The translations under genes were made by a program, and so were the position numbers. 34,523 nt of DNA from Ruminococcus sp. (GTDB lineage: Bacteria; Bacillota; Clostridia; Oscillospirales; Ruminococcaceae), in the NCBI GenBank assembly GCA_017437285.1, contig JAFSBM010000078.1, positions 1-34,523 on the forward strand, written 5' to 3'. This document shows positions 1-8,014 of this stretch, in pieces. How positions within the stretch are numbered: the first letter of the stretch is position 1; every line of letters starts with the position of its first letter. Under the pieces are notes generated by a model. The model had not been told where the DNA came from. It made no database searches and worked only from the letters and a program-made list of their open reading frames with translations.

Positions 1-1587
1 GACAGTTACTATATCGACGCAAACCACGGCAATGATGTAATCAGAGATACAAAGGGCGACAACAAGATATACTTCACAGACGGACTCAGCGTTGAGGATT
101 ACGAAGCATCAATTAACGCTAAGCTTGGTTTTGTTCTCACAAATAAAGAAACAGGCGAAACTGTTTCACTTCCCGATTTCCTTACTAATCCTCTTAACTA
201 CAACTTCAATTTTGAAGGTGGTTCAGATACTGAGGAAAGCATTACAAATCGTGAAGTATTTGAAGGCACAGCAGCTGACGATTACCTCGAAACAGGCGAC
301 GGCTTCAATATTTCCTACGGTGGTGACGGTGATGATACTCTCGCAGGCGGTAAAGATATTGACTTTATGTATGGTGGAAACGGTGATGACCTCGTTCTCG
401 GACGTAATGGTGTAAACGTACTCTTCGGTGAAGAAGGCAACGACACAATCTACGACGGTGACCACGGCTCATACCTCAACGGCGGAAACGGCGATGATAT
501 GCTCTATGGCGGCGGCGGTGCCGATGTTCTCGACGGTGGAGCAGGCAATGACTACTTACAGGCTGACCACGGAAATGATACATACATTTTCGGCAAGGGT
601 TATGATACTGATACAATCCACGCATCTTCCGATGTAAATACAATCATCATCAAGGATTATGATGCTTCTTCAATGATAAATACAAGAAACGCTCATAATG
701 ACCTCATTATCCACTTCGGCTCTGAGGATTCTACAGATTGTCTTATTATTGACCACTTCTTTGACTACAACAGCAACCGTGATATCAGATTTGAGTTTGA
801 AAATGGCACAGTTCTCGGTCAGTATGACATCAAGGCTAAATATGCACCAATTGAAGGTACAGAAAACAGCGACTGGCTTGGTATCCAGACAAATGACGAT
901 ATGATCTATCGTGGATACGGCGGTCATGACGGTATCGGTGCAGGAAACGGAAACGATACTCTTGACGGCGGTACAGGCAACGACGTTCTCAACGGCGGTA
1001 ATGGTACTGATACATATATCTTCGCTAAGGGTTACGAAAACGACTCTATTAACGAATGGGGTACAGATAAGAGCATTGTCAAGTTTACTGACATCAACTC
1101 AGATGAAGTTACTATCGTTGACCAGTGGGGCAATCTCCTTGTAACTGTAAACGATACAGAAGATACGCTCACTATCAACAGCTTCAAATGGGGACAGAGT
1201 ACATATTCATTTGAGTTTGCAGACGGTGCAATTGCTTCTGTAAATAAGGATACATTTGAGCTTGAATTCAGCAAGCTTCCCGATATTCCCGAAGTAAGTG
1301 AGGACGAAATTGCACAGTCAAATGCAGAACTTCTCACAGAACTTTATGCAGAGGATTCAGTATCAACTGAACTTGTTGACAACACAATTATCAGCGAAGT
1401 AACAGAAAGCACAACAGTAGCAAATGAAACAGATGAAATTGCAGATATGACAGATATCCAATTAATGGTACTTACTGAAAATATGTCAGCATTTGCAGAT
1501 GAAGCAAATGTATATGATACAGCTAACATAACAGATACAACTACCGACACAGCATTGAATCAGCTTCTTGTTAATTCAGCAGTATAA
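1..1587 (+). CDS. RTX-type calcium-binding repeat protein, C-terminal part (5' end outside window)
   Basis: The frame is open from base 1, giving 528 residues of a longer protein. Two blocks of glycine/aspartate-rich nonapeptide repeats of the GGxGxDxUx type are visible, at about residues 88-200 (for example GGNGDDMLYGGGGADVLDGG) and 300-340 (GNGNDTLDGGTGNDVLNGG). These repeats form calcium-binding beta-rolls outside the cell. Each block is followed by a TYIFxKGY segment and a beta-rich stretch ending in FEFxxG, like the haemolysin-type calcium-binding-related module. The last ~90 residues contain no lysine or arginine, are rich in Asp, Glu and Thr, and end in a hydrophobic tail, as expected of an uncleaved C-terminal type I secretion signal. 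The next two genes encode the matching exporter, so this is very likely its substrate. The N-terminal effector or adhesive part is missing, so the function (adhesin, enzyme or toxin) cannot be told. Confidence 0.9.
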   Translation, partial: DSYYIDANHGNDVIRDTKGDNKIYFTDGLSVEDYEASINAKLGFVLTNKETGETVSLPDFLTNPLNYNFNFEGGSDTEESITNREVFEGTAADDYLETGDGFNISYGGDGDDTLAGGKDIDFMYGGNGDDLVLGRNGVNVLFGEEGNDTIYDGDHGSYLNGGNGDDMLYGGGGADVLDGGAGNDYLQADHGNDTYIFGKGYDTDTIHASSDVNTIIIKDYDASSMINTRNAHNDLIIHFGSEDSTDCLIIDHFFDYNSNRDIRFEFENGTVLGQYDIKAKYAPIEGTENSDWLGIQTNDDMIYRGYGGHDGIGAGNGNDTLDGGTGNDVLNGGNGTDTYIFAKGYENDSINEWGTDKSIVKFTDINSDEVTIVDQWGNLLVTVNDTEDTLTINSFKWGQSTYSFEFADGAIASVNKDTFELEFSKLPDIPEVSEDEIAQSNAELLTELYAEDSVSTELVDNTIISEVTESTTVANETDEIADMTDIQLMVLTENMSAFADEANVYDTANITDTTTDTALNQLLVNSAV

Positions 1588-1600
1588 TAATTACAATATT

Positions 1601-1637
1601 AAGTGCAGTGGCATAATGCTGCTGCACTTTATTGTGT
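1601..1637 (+). terminator. Intercistronic hairpin between RTX gene and exporter
   Basis: AAGTGCAG at 1601-1608 pairs with CTGCACTT at 1622-1629. The inner bases continue the stem through two G-T pairs and GCA/TGC around a TAA loop. A weak T-rich tail follows. It lies 14 bases after the RTX stop and just before the exporter ribosome site (AGGAGG near 1640), so it is more likely a partial terminator or mRNA stabiliser than a full stop. Confidence 0.6.
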
Positions 1638-1651
1638 AAGGAGGTAGAAGA

Positions 1652-3781
1652 ATGACAAAAAAGCAAGACAGCGGATTGTCATGCTTTATGATAGTCATGA
1701 AATTTCACGGTGTTCCAATTACAAAGGAACAGGCAGAAAATCTTTCTGTACTTGATAAGGAACAGAAAACAAGTGAAATTGAGATAATACAATCTGCAAA
1801 AGCCTTGAAAATGAGAGCAAAGCTATGCAGATTAAAGCTGAATAAGCTGAAAACTGTAACAGCACCAATAATTGCAAAGGATAAAAATAATGAATTTTTT
1901 ATAATTGCAAAATCCCACGAGGATAAATTTATGGTGCTGTTTGCAGATAAAACGCAGCCGGAAATTAAAACAAGAGCAGAATTGGCTGAAATATGGGACG
2001 GAACGTCAATCCTCATTACCAAAAAAGGTATTGCCGACAGAGAAGCGATATTCAGCTTCAAGTGGTTTATTCCTACAATTCTCAAATTCAAAAAGGAATT
2101 TATTCAGGTTTTAATTGCTGTATTTACAGTGCAGATTTTAGGAATTTTAACACCTGTTATGACGCAGGTTGTTGTAGATAAAGTCCTTGTTCATAGGAGT
2201 ATGTCAACACTAAATGTGCTTACAATAGGCATTGCAATCGTATACATATATGAACTGATTTTAGGACTTGCCAAAAACTATGTATTTACTCATACAACCA
2301 ACCGAATTGATGTAATGCTTAGTTTTAAGTTGTTTAAGCATTTATTTGCATTACCGCTGAAATATTTTGAATCACGAAGAGTCGGTGAAACTGTAGCAAG
2401 AGTAAGAGAGCTTGACAGTATACGAAGTTTTCTTACAGGAACTCCCCTTTCATCAATGATTGACCTTGTCTTTATCATTGTATATATCGTTGTGCTTTTC
2501 TGTTATAATAAAATGCTGACAGTTATTGTGCTTTGTTCAATTCCTGTGTATGCAATACTATCTGCAATTGTAACACCTCTTTTCAAAAAGCGTCTTGATG
2601 AGAAGTTCGAAACAGGTGCAAATACTCAATCATTCCTTGTGGAATCAATCACAGGTGTTCAGACCGTAAAATCCTATGCCCTCGAACCAAAGTTTGAGAA
2701 AAAATGGGGAGATTTGCAGTCAGATTATGTAAAGGCAAGCTATAAGACATCAATGGTTTCAGCAACAGCAGGTACAACAGGTCAGTTTATTCAGAAAGTG
2801 TTTGACCTTTTAATTCTTTTCTTCGGTGCCAAAGCTGTTATGGACGGTAATTTCACCGTCGGACAGCTTGTAGCATTCCGTATGCTTTCGGGAAGAGTAA
2901 GCGGTCCTGTCCTCAGACTTGTACAATTATGGCAGGAATATCAGCAGGCAGCACTTTCTGTTAAGCGTATTGGTGATATTTTCAATACAGCTCCCGAACC
3001 TATTCTTAATACAAATCAGACAGTTATGCCGAAAATAAAAGGCAGAATAGCATTTGATAAGGTGCATTTCAGATACAATCCACAAGGCGGCGAGGTTATC
3101 AAGGGTATGAGCTTTGAGATTGAACCTGATACAATTGTAGGTATTGTAGGACGAAGCGGCTCAGGTAAAAGTACAATTTCAAAGCTTGTTCAGCGTCTGT
3201 ATATTCCCGAAGCTGGTAAAATTTCTGTTGATGGTATGGATATATCACTTGTCAATCCTGCTATGCTTAGAAAGCAGATTGGCGTAGTATTGCAGGAAAA
3301 TTTTATGTTCAATGGTACTGTTGCAGAGAATATTTCCATACATTGCCCTACAGCAAGTATGGAACAGATTATTCACTGTGCAAAGATTGCAGGTGCTCAT
3401 GATTTTATTCTTGAACTTCCTAACGGATATGATACAATTATCGGAGAAAAAGGAATGGGATTATCAGGCGGACAAAAGCAGAGAGTGGCTATTGCAAGGG
3501 CAATTCTCAATAATCCGAGAATACTTATATTTGATGAAGCAACATCGGCTCTTGACTATGAATCAGAGAGCATCATTCAGAATAATCTTAAAGAAATCTG
3601 CAAGGGCAGAACAGTTCTTATTATTGCCCACAGACTTTCAACTTTGAGAGAAGCACAGAAAATTATGGTTATTGATAAGGGAAGCCTTGTGGAATATGAT
3701 ACTCACGAAAATCTTATGAAGCAAAAGGGCTTGTACTGCCACCTTTACAATCAGCAGCAAAGGGGTGATGTAGATGGATAA
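1652..3781 (+). CDS. Type I secretion ABC exporter, HlyB-like (peptidase-like domain, membrane domain, ATPase)
   Basis: 709 residues, the usual length for peptidase-containing ABC exporters. Residues 1-130 resemble a C39 peptidase but read DSGLSC where active enzymes have the catalytic cysteine (DCG), and the usual catalytic histidine position reads EFFII. It is therefore an HlyB-style C39-like docking domain rather than a leader peptidase. Residues about 148-430 are the hydrophobic six-helix exporter domain. The C-terminal ATPase shows Walker A GRSGSGKST (near 500), Q-loop VLQENFMF, signature LSGGQKQR, Walker B ILIFDEATSALD and the H-loop IIAHR. The gene starts after a good AAGGAGGTAG site and overlaps the adaptor gene by 8 bases. 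It should form the inner-membrane motor that exports the upstream RTX protein. A bacteriocin exporter is less likely because the catalytic cysteine is absent. Confidence 0.93.
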   Translation: MTKKQDSGLSCFMIVMKFHGVPITKEQAENLSVLDKEQKTSEIEIIQSAKALKMRAKLCRLKLNKLKTVTAPIIAKDKNNEFFIIAKSHEDKFMVLFADKTQPEIKTRAELAEIWDGTSILITKKGIADREAIFSFKWFIPTILKFKKEFIQVLIAVFTVQILGILTPVMTQVVVDKVLVHRSMSTLNVLTIGIAIVYIYELILGLAKNYVFTHTTNRIDVMLSFKLFKHLFALPLKYFESRRVGETVARVRELDSIRSFLTGTPLSSMIDLVFIIVYIVVLFCYNKMLTVIVLCSIPVYAILSAIVTPLFKKRLDEKFETGANTQSFLVESITGVQTVKSYALEPKFEKKWGDLQSDYVKASYKTSMVSATAGTTGQFIQKVFDLLILFFGAKAVMDGNFTVGQLVAFRMLSGRVSGPVLRLVQLWQEYQQAALSVKRIGDIFNTAPEPILNTNQTVMPKIKGRIAFDKVHFRYNPQGGEVIKGMSFEIEPDTIVGIVGRSGSGKSTISKLVQRLYIPEAGKISVDGMDISLVNPAMLRKQIGVVLQENFMFNGTVAENISIHCPTASMEQIIHCAKIAGAHDFILELPNGYDTIIGEKGMGLSGGQKQRVAIARAILNNPRILIFDEATSALDYESESIIQNNLKEICKGRTVLIIAHRLSTLREAQKIMVIDKGSLVEYDTHENLMKQKGLYCHLYNQQQRGDVDG

Positions 3782-5021
3782 TAAGCTTACGGAATACGTT
3801 CTGAAACACAGTAAGAAACGTGATAAAGAATTGAAATATGACTTTATGCCATCACTCCTTGAAATCATCGAAAGACCTGCACACAAAGCAGGAACAGTAA
3901 TAATTTTAAGCGTATTTTCAATGCTGATAATTGCTGTGATATGGGCTTGCTGTTCAAAAATTGATGTAGTTGTAACATCAAGCGGAACAATTCAGCCTGT
4001 AGGAAATATAAGTTCATTGAATTCCTATGCAAGCGGAACTATAAAGTCCATTAACGTGGAGGAAGGCTCATATGTTGAAGCAGGTGACGTGCTGATTGAA
4101 CTTGACACTCAAAGTCTTGATATTGATGTTGATACACTGCGAAATCAGAAAAAGGTTCTTGACGCACAGAAGAAAATTTATACTATGATAATAAATAATG
4201 AGGATATTTCCGATATTGATGTGACACAATATGAACTTAATTTACAGCCGTATATCAGTACAATAATCAATACAGACCTTGCATATCACAATAATCTCAG
4301 TACACTTGAAAGTGCTAAGGAGAATGCTGGTCTTAACAGAGATATAGCCAAAATCAAAGCAGAGGAATACAGAGTAAATTCCGCAATATCTCAAGCTGAC
4401 TATGATGCTCAAAATCTTGTTGTAAAGCAGACTGAAAACGAATATATACAGGCAGAAACAAATCTGCTGAAAGCACAGATATCGTACAGCGAGCAGATAA
4501 ACGCAAGCCTTTCGGAAATAAACGGTTCTTTAAGTCAGATTGAGGCACAGATTGAGAAATATCAGCTTTCAATTAAATATCAGAAAATCATAGCTCCTGT
4601 AAACGGCTATATAAACAGCATTTCTGTGAATAACATCGGCGAAACCGTAACCTCGGCACAGCAGGTTATAACAATTGTTCCTGCGGATACTCCCGTTGAA
4701 ATGGTATGCTATGTTAAAAATATGGATATTGCTGAAATTGAAGTTGGAATGGATGCGGAAATCAAGCTTGAAGCCTATCCCTACAACAAATACGGAACGG
4801 TAAAAGGCAAGGTTAAATACATCAGTCCTAGTTCATTTAACAGCGAACAACTTGGAAGTGTATATCTTGTAAAGCTTGACATAAATAACACTAACGAAAG
4901 AGTAGAAGTTATGTCAGGACTTTCAGGTGCCGTTGAAGTTAAAATCGACAAACGCAGCGTTATGAGTTATTTCCTTGATCCTATTATTAAGGGATTTGGG
5001 GAGAGCTTAAAAGAGAGATAA
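3774..5021 (+). CDS. HlyD-family membrane fusion/adaptor protein of type I secretion
   Basis: 415 residues with a short cytoplasmic N-terminus, one transmembrane helix at about 39-61 (VIILSVFSMLIIAVIWACC), a beta-barrel/lipoyl half (GTIKSINVEEGSYVEAGDVL), a long Gln/Glu/Lys-rich coiled-coil region (about 130-285), the second lipoyl half (IIAPVNGYINSISVNNIGE) and a C-terminal barrel. This is the canonical HlyD layout, slightly shorter than E. coli HlyD. Its start codon overlaps the end of the ABC exporter gene by 8 bases, which implies translational coupling. In Gram-negatives this protein joins the exporter to TolC. No outer-membrane partner is expected or seen here, so it probably guides the substrate through the cell wall. 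Confidence 0.92.
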   Translation: MDNKLTEYVLKHSKKRDKELKYDFMPSLLEIIERPAHKAGTVIILSVFSMLIIAVIWACCSKIDVVVTSSGTIQPVGNISSLNSYASGTIKSINVEEGSYVEAGDVLIELDTQSLDIDVDTLRNQKKVLDAQKKIYTMIINNEDISDIDVTQYELNLQPYISTIINTDLAYHNNLSTLESAKENAGLNRDIAKIKAEEYRVNSAISQADYDAQNLVVKQTENEYIQAETNLLKAQISYSEQINASLSEINGSLSQIEAQIEKYQLSIKYQKIIAPVNGYINSISVNNIGETVTSAQQVITIVPADTPVEMVCYVKNMDIAEIEVGMDAEIKLEAYPYNKYGTVKGKVKYISPSSFNSEQLGSVYLVKLDINNTNERVEVMSGLSGAVEVKIDKRSVMSYFLDPIIKGFGESLKER

Positions 5022-5035
5022 AAATATTGTTGTTT

Positions 5036-5083
5036 AAATCAGTGCGTAACGTATCGATAAATCGTTATGCACTGATTTTTATT
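5036..5083 (+). terminator. Strong intrinsic terminator after the type I secretion operon
   Basis: A 16-base stem (5036-5051 with 5063-5078, one G-T pair) closes an 11-base loop and is followed by TTATTTGTT. It lies 14 bases after the adaptor gene stop. Confidence 0.88.
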
Positions 5084-5222
5084 TGTTGATAATATTGGTT
5101 CTAAAATACATCAATAAAAGCAAAAAAGCAGTAGTTTGTCAGATATCAAATTAAAGCACAATAATTTTAAACAAAGAAGTGAACACAATAATAAAATCAA
5201 AAGGCAAATAATAATTTTCATG

Positions 5223-5252
5223 AGAGATTCGGCAATGTCGAATCTCTTTTTT
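5223..5252 (+). terminator. Orphan intrinsic terminator
   Basis: AGAGATTCG (5223-5231) pairs perfectly with CGAATCTCT (5239-5247) and is followed by a run of T to 5252. No recognisable gene lies between it and the previous terminator. It may end an unseen small RNA, back up the previous terminator, or be left from a lost gene. Confidence 0.75.
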
Positions 5253-5255
5253 ACG

Positions 5256-5286
5256 AGGTATAAGGTAATACGAAAACCTTATACCT
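5256..5286. repeat. Perfect 10-bp inverted repeat, possible oriT of the adjacent mobilization genes
   Basis: AGGTATAAGG (5256-5265) and its exact complement CCTTATACCT (5277-5286) flank 11 bases. There is no T-run, so it is not an ordinary terminator. It sits upstream of a small DNA-binding-like protein and a relaxase-like gene, which is where an oriT normally lies. The oriT role is inference only. Confidence 0.4.
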
Positions 5287-5320
5287 GCAGAAAGATATGC
5301 CAATATAAGAGTAATTATAA

Positions 5321-5348
5321 TTGACATAATAATATAGTAGTATATTAT
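5321..5348 (+). promoter_or_regulatory. Probable sigma-A promoter for the relaxase-like pair
   Basis: TTGACA at 5321-5326, 16 bases, then TATTAT at 5343-5348 (an overlapping TATAAA follows at 5346). It lies about 40 bases upstream of the first mobilization-like gene. Confidence 0.6.
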
Positions 5349-5390
5349 AAATGTTATTTATTTTATAGTCGAATGAAAGGGGATAATAAT

Positions 5391-5669
5391 ATGTCTAAAA
5401 GAGAAGAAAATGAAAAGAAATTAAAATCAAAATCGTTGAAGTTATCAGCTGATATGGAGAAAATCATTGAACTTAAAGCTAAGGAGAAGAATATGAATTT
5501 CAGCCAGTTTATGATTGATTGTGCGTTACATAATGAAAACTGCATAACACCGGAAATATTATGCAGACTTGAAAATATTATAGAGCTGTGTACCTTACAT
5601 TGTGAAAATGAAACAGTAGTTGAGATAATTAGAAAGGAAGCTGATGAGTTATGGGATTTCTTAAATTGA
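5391..5669 (+). CDS. Small MobC/ribbon-helix-helix-like protein
   Basis: 92 residues. The ATG at 5391 is chosen because GAAAGGGG lies 8 bases before it; an in-frame ATG at 5373 has no ribosome site. The N-terminus is strongly basic (KREENEKKLKSKSLKLSAD) and is followed by a short strand and two helices (IIELKAKEKNMNFSQFMID), resembling the ribbon-helix-helix fold of relaxosome accessory proteins and plasmid repressors. The gene overlaps the next one by 19 bases. The pairing suggests it helps a relaxase bind DNA or represses this small operon. The assignment rests on fold-like pattern and context, with no single diagnostic motif. Confidence 0.55.
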   Translation: MSKREENEKKLKSKSLKLSADMEKIIELKAKEKNMNFSQFMIDCALHNENCITPEILCRLENIIELCTLHCENETVVEIIRKEADELWDFLN

Positions 5670-6145
5670 TAGTAAAGCAGAATGCAGGTAAGGAATACCT
5701 TAGAAATGCAGTTAACTATATTACAGAAAATGCTGACGCTTGTTGTTATAGCGGCATTAATATTTGTCCTGAAAGAGCGTATAGGCAGATGAGAAAAGTA
5801 AAGAAATACTACGGCAAAACAAGCGGTAATCAGCTTGTTCATTTTGTTGTATGCTTTAATAATGAAGTAAATGAAATTGCAATAGCAAAAAAATATGCAC
5901 GAAAAATAGCCGAATATTACAAGTCAAGATATCAGATATTATATGCAATTCATCAGGAATTACGGCTTACAAAATCAGGATATGCAAAATCTTGGTTTCA
6001 CGTACATATCGTAATGAACTCCGTCAGCTTTGTTGACGGTAAGATGTTTGCTGATAACAAAAAGGACATTGGCAGATTCATGGAACATATTTCAGAAGTT
6101 ACAGGGGATGATTGGTGGAGGTTAGGTTATGAAACTGAGGAATAA
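5651..6145 (+). CDS. Relaxase/mobilization nuclease-like protein, very short (probably truncated)
   Basis: 164 residues that match the start of the Relaxase/VirD2 (MOBP-type) family: the YSGINICPERAYRQM segment near residue 34, the HFVVCFNNEVNE strand, an A-rich helix, and the histidine motif HVHIVMNSVSFVDGK that would hold the metal at a nicking site. Family members usually exceed 300-400 residues and continue with a C-terminal helical region, absent here. A fragment of a MITE-like repeat begins 41 bases after the stop, so an insertion or deletion may have removed the 3' end. Expressed alone it might still nick DNA or could be inert. The ribosome site is GAAAGGAAG about 10 bases upstream, inside the previous gene. 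Confidence 0.65.
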   Translation: MGFLKLIVKQNAGKEYLRNAVNYITENADACCYSGINICPERAYRQMRKVKKYYGKTSGNQLVHFVVCFNNEVNEIAIAKKYARKIAEYYKSRYQILYAIHQELRLTKSGYAKSWFHVHIVMNSVSFVDGKMFADNKKDIGRFMEHISEVTGDDWWRLGYETEE

Positions 6146-6185
6146 ACTGAATAATAGTGATAGCTGTATGAAAAAATAATATTAA

Positions 6186-6230
6186 TGGCATCTCTAAAAA
6201 CCCTTTTGAGGAAAAGCAGCTATGTACGGC
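6186..6230 (+). repeat. Left-end fragment of the 159-bp MITE-like element
   Basis: The sequence GGCATCTCTAAAAACCC and the following 25 bases match the first ~45 bases of the intact copies at 9603 and 33672, with a few changes. The rest of the element, including the right inverted repeat, is missing. Confidence 0.75.
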
Positions 6231-6425
6231 ATAAGTTTCTATCACTTTTAATGATAACCAAGCGGATGAAATAAAATTTTTAAAGAAAAGTAAATAAATA
6301 CGTATTCAGAGGTAATTATCAGCTGTATGGCAGAACACTAACGAGTTATTGTTACTATCAGCAACACAACTTCATCGAATATTTATTGATTTGAAATATT
6401 TCTGCATTTATTTACACCAAACCTA

Positions 6426-6454
6426 TTGACATTACAAGCTTCATTTGCTATAAT
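6426..6454 (+). promoter_or_regulatory. Consensus sigma-A promoter of the UDP-glucose dehydrogenase gene
   Basis: TTGACA (6426-6431), 17 bases, TATAAT (6449-6454): both boxes match consensus exactly. Transcription should begin near 6461, about 57 bases before the start codon. Confidence 0.88.
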
Positions 6455-6473
6455 TAATATATGGCAAATGAAG
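6439..6473. promoter_or_regulatory. Palindromic operator candidate over the -10 box and start site
   Basis: CTTCATTTGC (6439-6448) and its exact complement GCAAATGAAG (6464-6473) bracket the -10 box and the expected transcription start. This is a typical repressor position. The downstream gene itself encodes an XRE-type DNA-binding domain, which is the obvious candidate ligand, by inference. Confidence 0.6.
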
Positions 6474-6476
6474 TTT

Positions 6477-6499
6477 TATTGTTGTTGATAGCAACAATA
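6477..6499. promoter_or_regulatory. Second inverted repeat in the 5' leader of the dehydrogenase gene
   Basis: TATTGTTG (6477-6484) pairs with CAACAATA (6492-6499) around 7 bases. The 17-mer at 6481-6497 also matches, on the opposite strand, the 17-mer at 6349-6365 (TTGTTxCTATCAxCAAC, 15 of 17), so the same motif flanks the promoter on both sides. Confidence 0.45.
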
Positions 6500-6517
6500 T
6501 TGAAATAGGAGGAAATT

Positions 6518-8011
6518 ATGAAACATTTAGCATTGAATAAGCTTGCTGAAACAGTAGCAGGCAAAAGAAAGGCACTTGGTATTTCCCAGACAGCTCTTTC
6601 TGAAAGTACAGGCATAAACCGTTCAATTTTATCAAGACTTGAAGCAGAGGACTATACACCCTCTGTTGACCAGCTTCTTGCACTGTCAGAAGTTCTTGAT
6701 TTTAACTATGCAGATTTATTTGAGGATGACAAAATTGCTGTTGAAGCAGTTGAGCGTAAGAAAATTACAGTAGCAGGTACAGGCTATGTCGGCTTATCCC
6801 TCGCAGTACTTCTTTCACAGCATAACGATGTAACAGCAGTTGATATTGTTCCTGAAAAGGTTGAAAAGCTTAACAACTGGACTTCACCTATACAGGATGA
6901 TTATATCGAAAAATATCTTGCTGAACACGAGGAGAGAAATCTCTCATTTGTAGCAACTACAGATGCTGAATCCGCATATAAGGACGCTGATTTTATTATT
7001 GTAGCTGCTCCTACAAACTATGACCCCAAGACGAACTTCTTTGATTGTTCCGCTGTTGAAAGTGTATTATCACTCATTAAATCCGTTACAGAGAGCAGAG
7101 AAAACAAACCTACAATTGTTATCAAGTCCACAATTCCTGTTGGATATACAATGCAGGTTCGTGAAAAGCTTGGTATGGACAATATTATTTTCAGCCCTGA
7201 ATTTCTCCGTGAGAGTAAGGCTCTTTATGATAATCTCTATCCCAGCCGTATTATCGTTGGTTCTGATGAAAATAATATGGAGCAGGCTGAGGTATTTGCT
7301 GCACTTCTCAGACAGGGTGCAGTTAAGACAGATATCCCTATGCTCTTTATGGCAACTACAGAAGCAGAAGCAACAAAGCTTTTCGTAAATACATATCTTG
7401 CACTTCGTGTAAGCTATTTCAATGAGCTTGACACCTATGCAGAAGTAAAAAATCTTGATACTGCAAACATTATCAAGGGCGTATGCCTTGATCCACGTGT
7501 TGGCGATTACTACAACAATCCAAGCTTTGGTTACGGCGGATACTGTCTGCCAAAGGATACAAAGCAGCTTCTTGCAAACTATCAGAATGTTCCACAGAAT
7601 ATGATGTCTGCTATTGTTGAATCCAACCGTACACGTAAGGATTTCATTGCTGACCGTATTCTTGAAATTGCAGGTACATACAGCAACAGCGAGTCCTACT
7701 CAGCAAGTCGTGAACAGGAGCAGAAAGAAATTACTGTTGGCGTATTCCGTCTTACAATGAAATCCAACTCTGACAATTTCCGTCAGTCCTCTATTCAGGG
7801 CGTAATGAAGCGTATCAAGGCTAAGGGTGCAACAGTTGTAATCTACGAGCCTACTCTTGAAAATGGCAGTACATTCTTTGGAAGTCTTGTAGTAAATGAC
7901 TTAAAGAAGTTCAAGAAAATGTGCGGCTGTATCGTTGCAAACCGCTACGACAGCTGTCTTGATGATGTTTCAGAAAAGGTTTACACTCGTGACCTGTTCA
8001 GGAGGGATTAA
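6518..8011 (+). CDS. ugd: UDP-glucose 6-dehydrogenase with N-terminal XRE helix-turn-helix domain
   Basis: 497 residues, against about 390 for typical Ugd. Residues 6-70 form an XRE/Cro-type helix-turn-helix ([20 protein letters not shown], then [13 protein letters not shown]). After a short linker the dehydrogenase begins at about 83: Rossmann motif [22 protein letters not shown], the STIPVGY and FSPEFLRES segments, and the catalytic-cysteine motif [11 protein letters not shown] with Cys343. The C-terminal domain ([19 protein letters not shown], then KVYTRDLF) closely resembles enterobacterial Ugd. It oxidises UDP-glucose to UDP-glucuronate with two NAD+. The ribosome site AGGAGG is clear and there is no stop or frameshift between the two parts, so the fusion is real in this sequence. 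It is followed 3 bases later by an epimerase that would use the product. The palindrome over its own promoter suggests autoregulation. Confidence 0.93.
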   Translation: MKHLALNKLAETVAGKRKALGISQTALSESTGINRSILSRLEAEDYTPSVDQLLALSEVLDFNYADLFEDDKIAVEAVERKKITVAGTGYVGLSLAVLLSQHNDVTAVDIVPEKVEKLNNWTSPIQDDYIEKYLAEHEERNLSFVATTDAESAYKDADFIIVAAPTNYDPKTNFFDCSAVESVLSLIKSVTESRENKPTIVIKSTIPVGYTMQVREKLGMDNIIFSPEFLRESKALYDNLYPSRIIVGSDENNMEQAEVFAALLRQGAVKTDIPMLFMATTEAEATKLFVNTYLALRVSYFNELDTYAEVKNLDTANIIKGVCLDPRVGDYYNNPSFGYGGYCLPKDTKQLLANYQNVPQNMMSAIVESNRTRKDFIADRILEIAGTYSNSESYSASREQEQKEITVGVFRLTMKSNSDNFRQSSIQGVMKRIKAKGATVVIYEPTLENGSTFFGSLVVNDLKKFKKMCGCIVANRYDSCLDDVSEKVYTRDLFRRD

Positions 8012-8014
8012 GAA

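Noticed and set aside
92-415. Open frame overlapping the RTX gene in another frame
   Set aside because: The RTX repeats read continuously from base 1 in frame 1; the other frame is low-complexity shadow sequence.
5136-5324. 62-codon frame across the terminator and inverted repeat
   Set aside because: No ribosome site, it contains a full terminator hairpin, and its composition is not protein-like.
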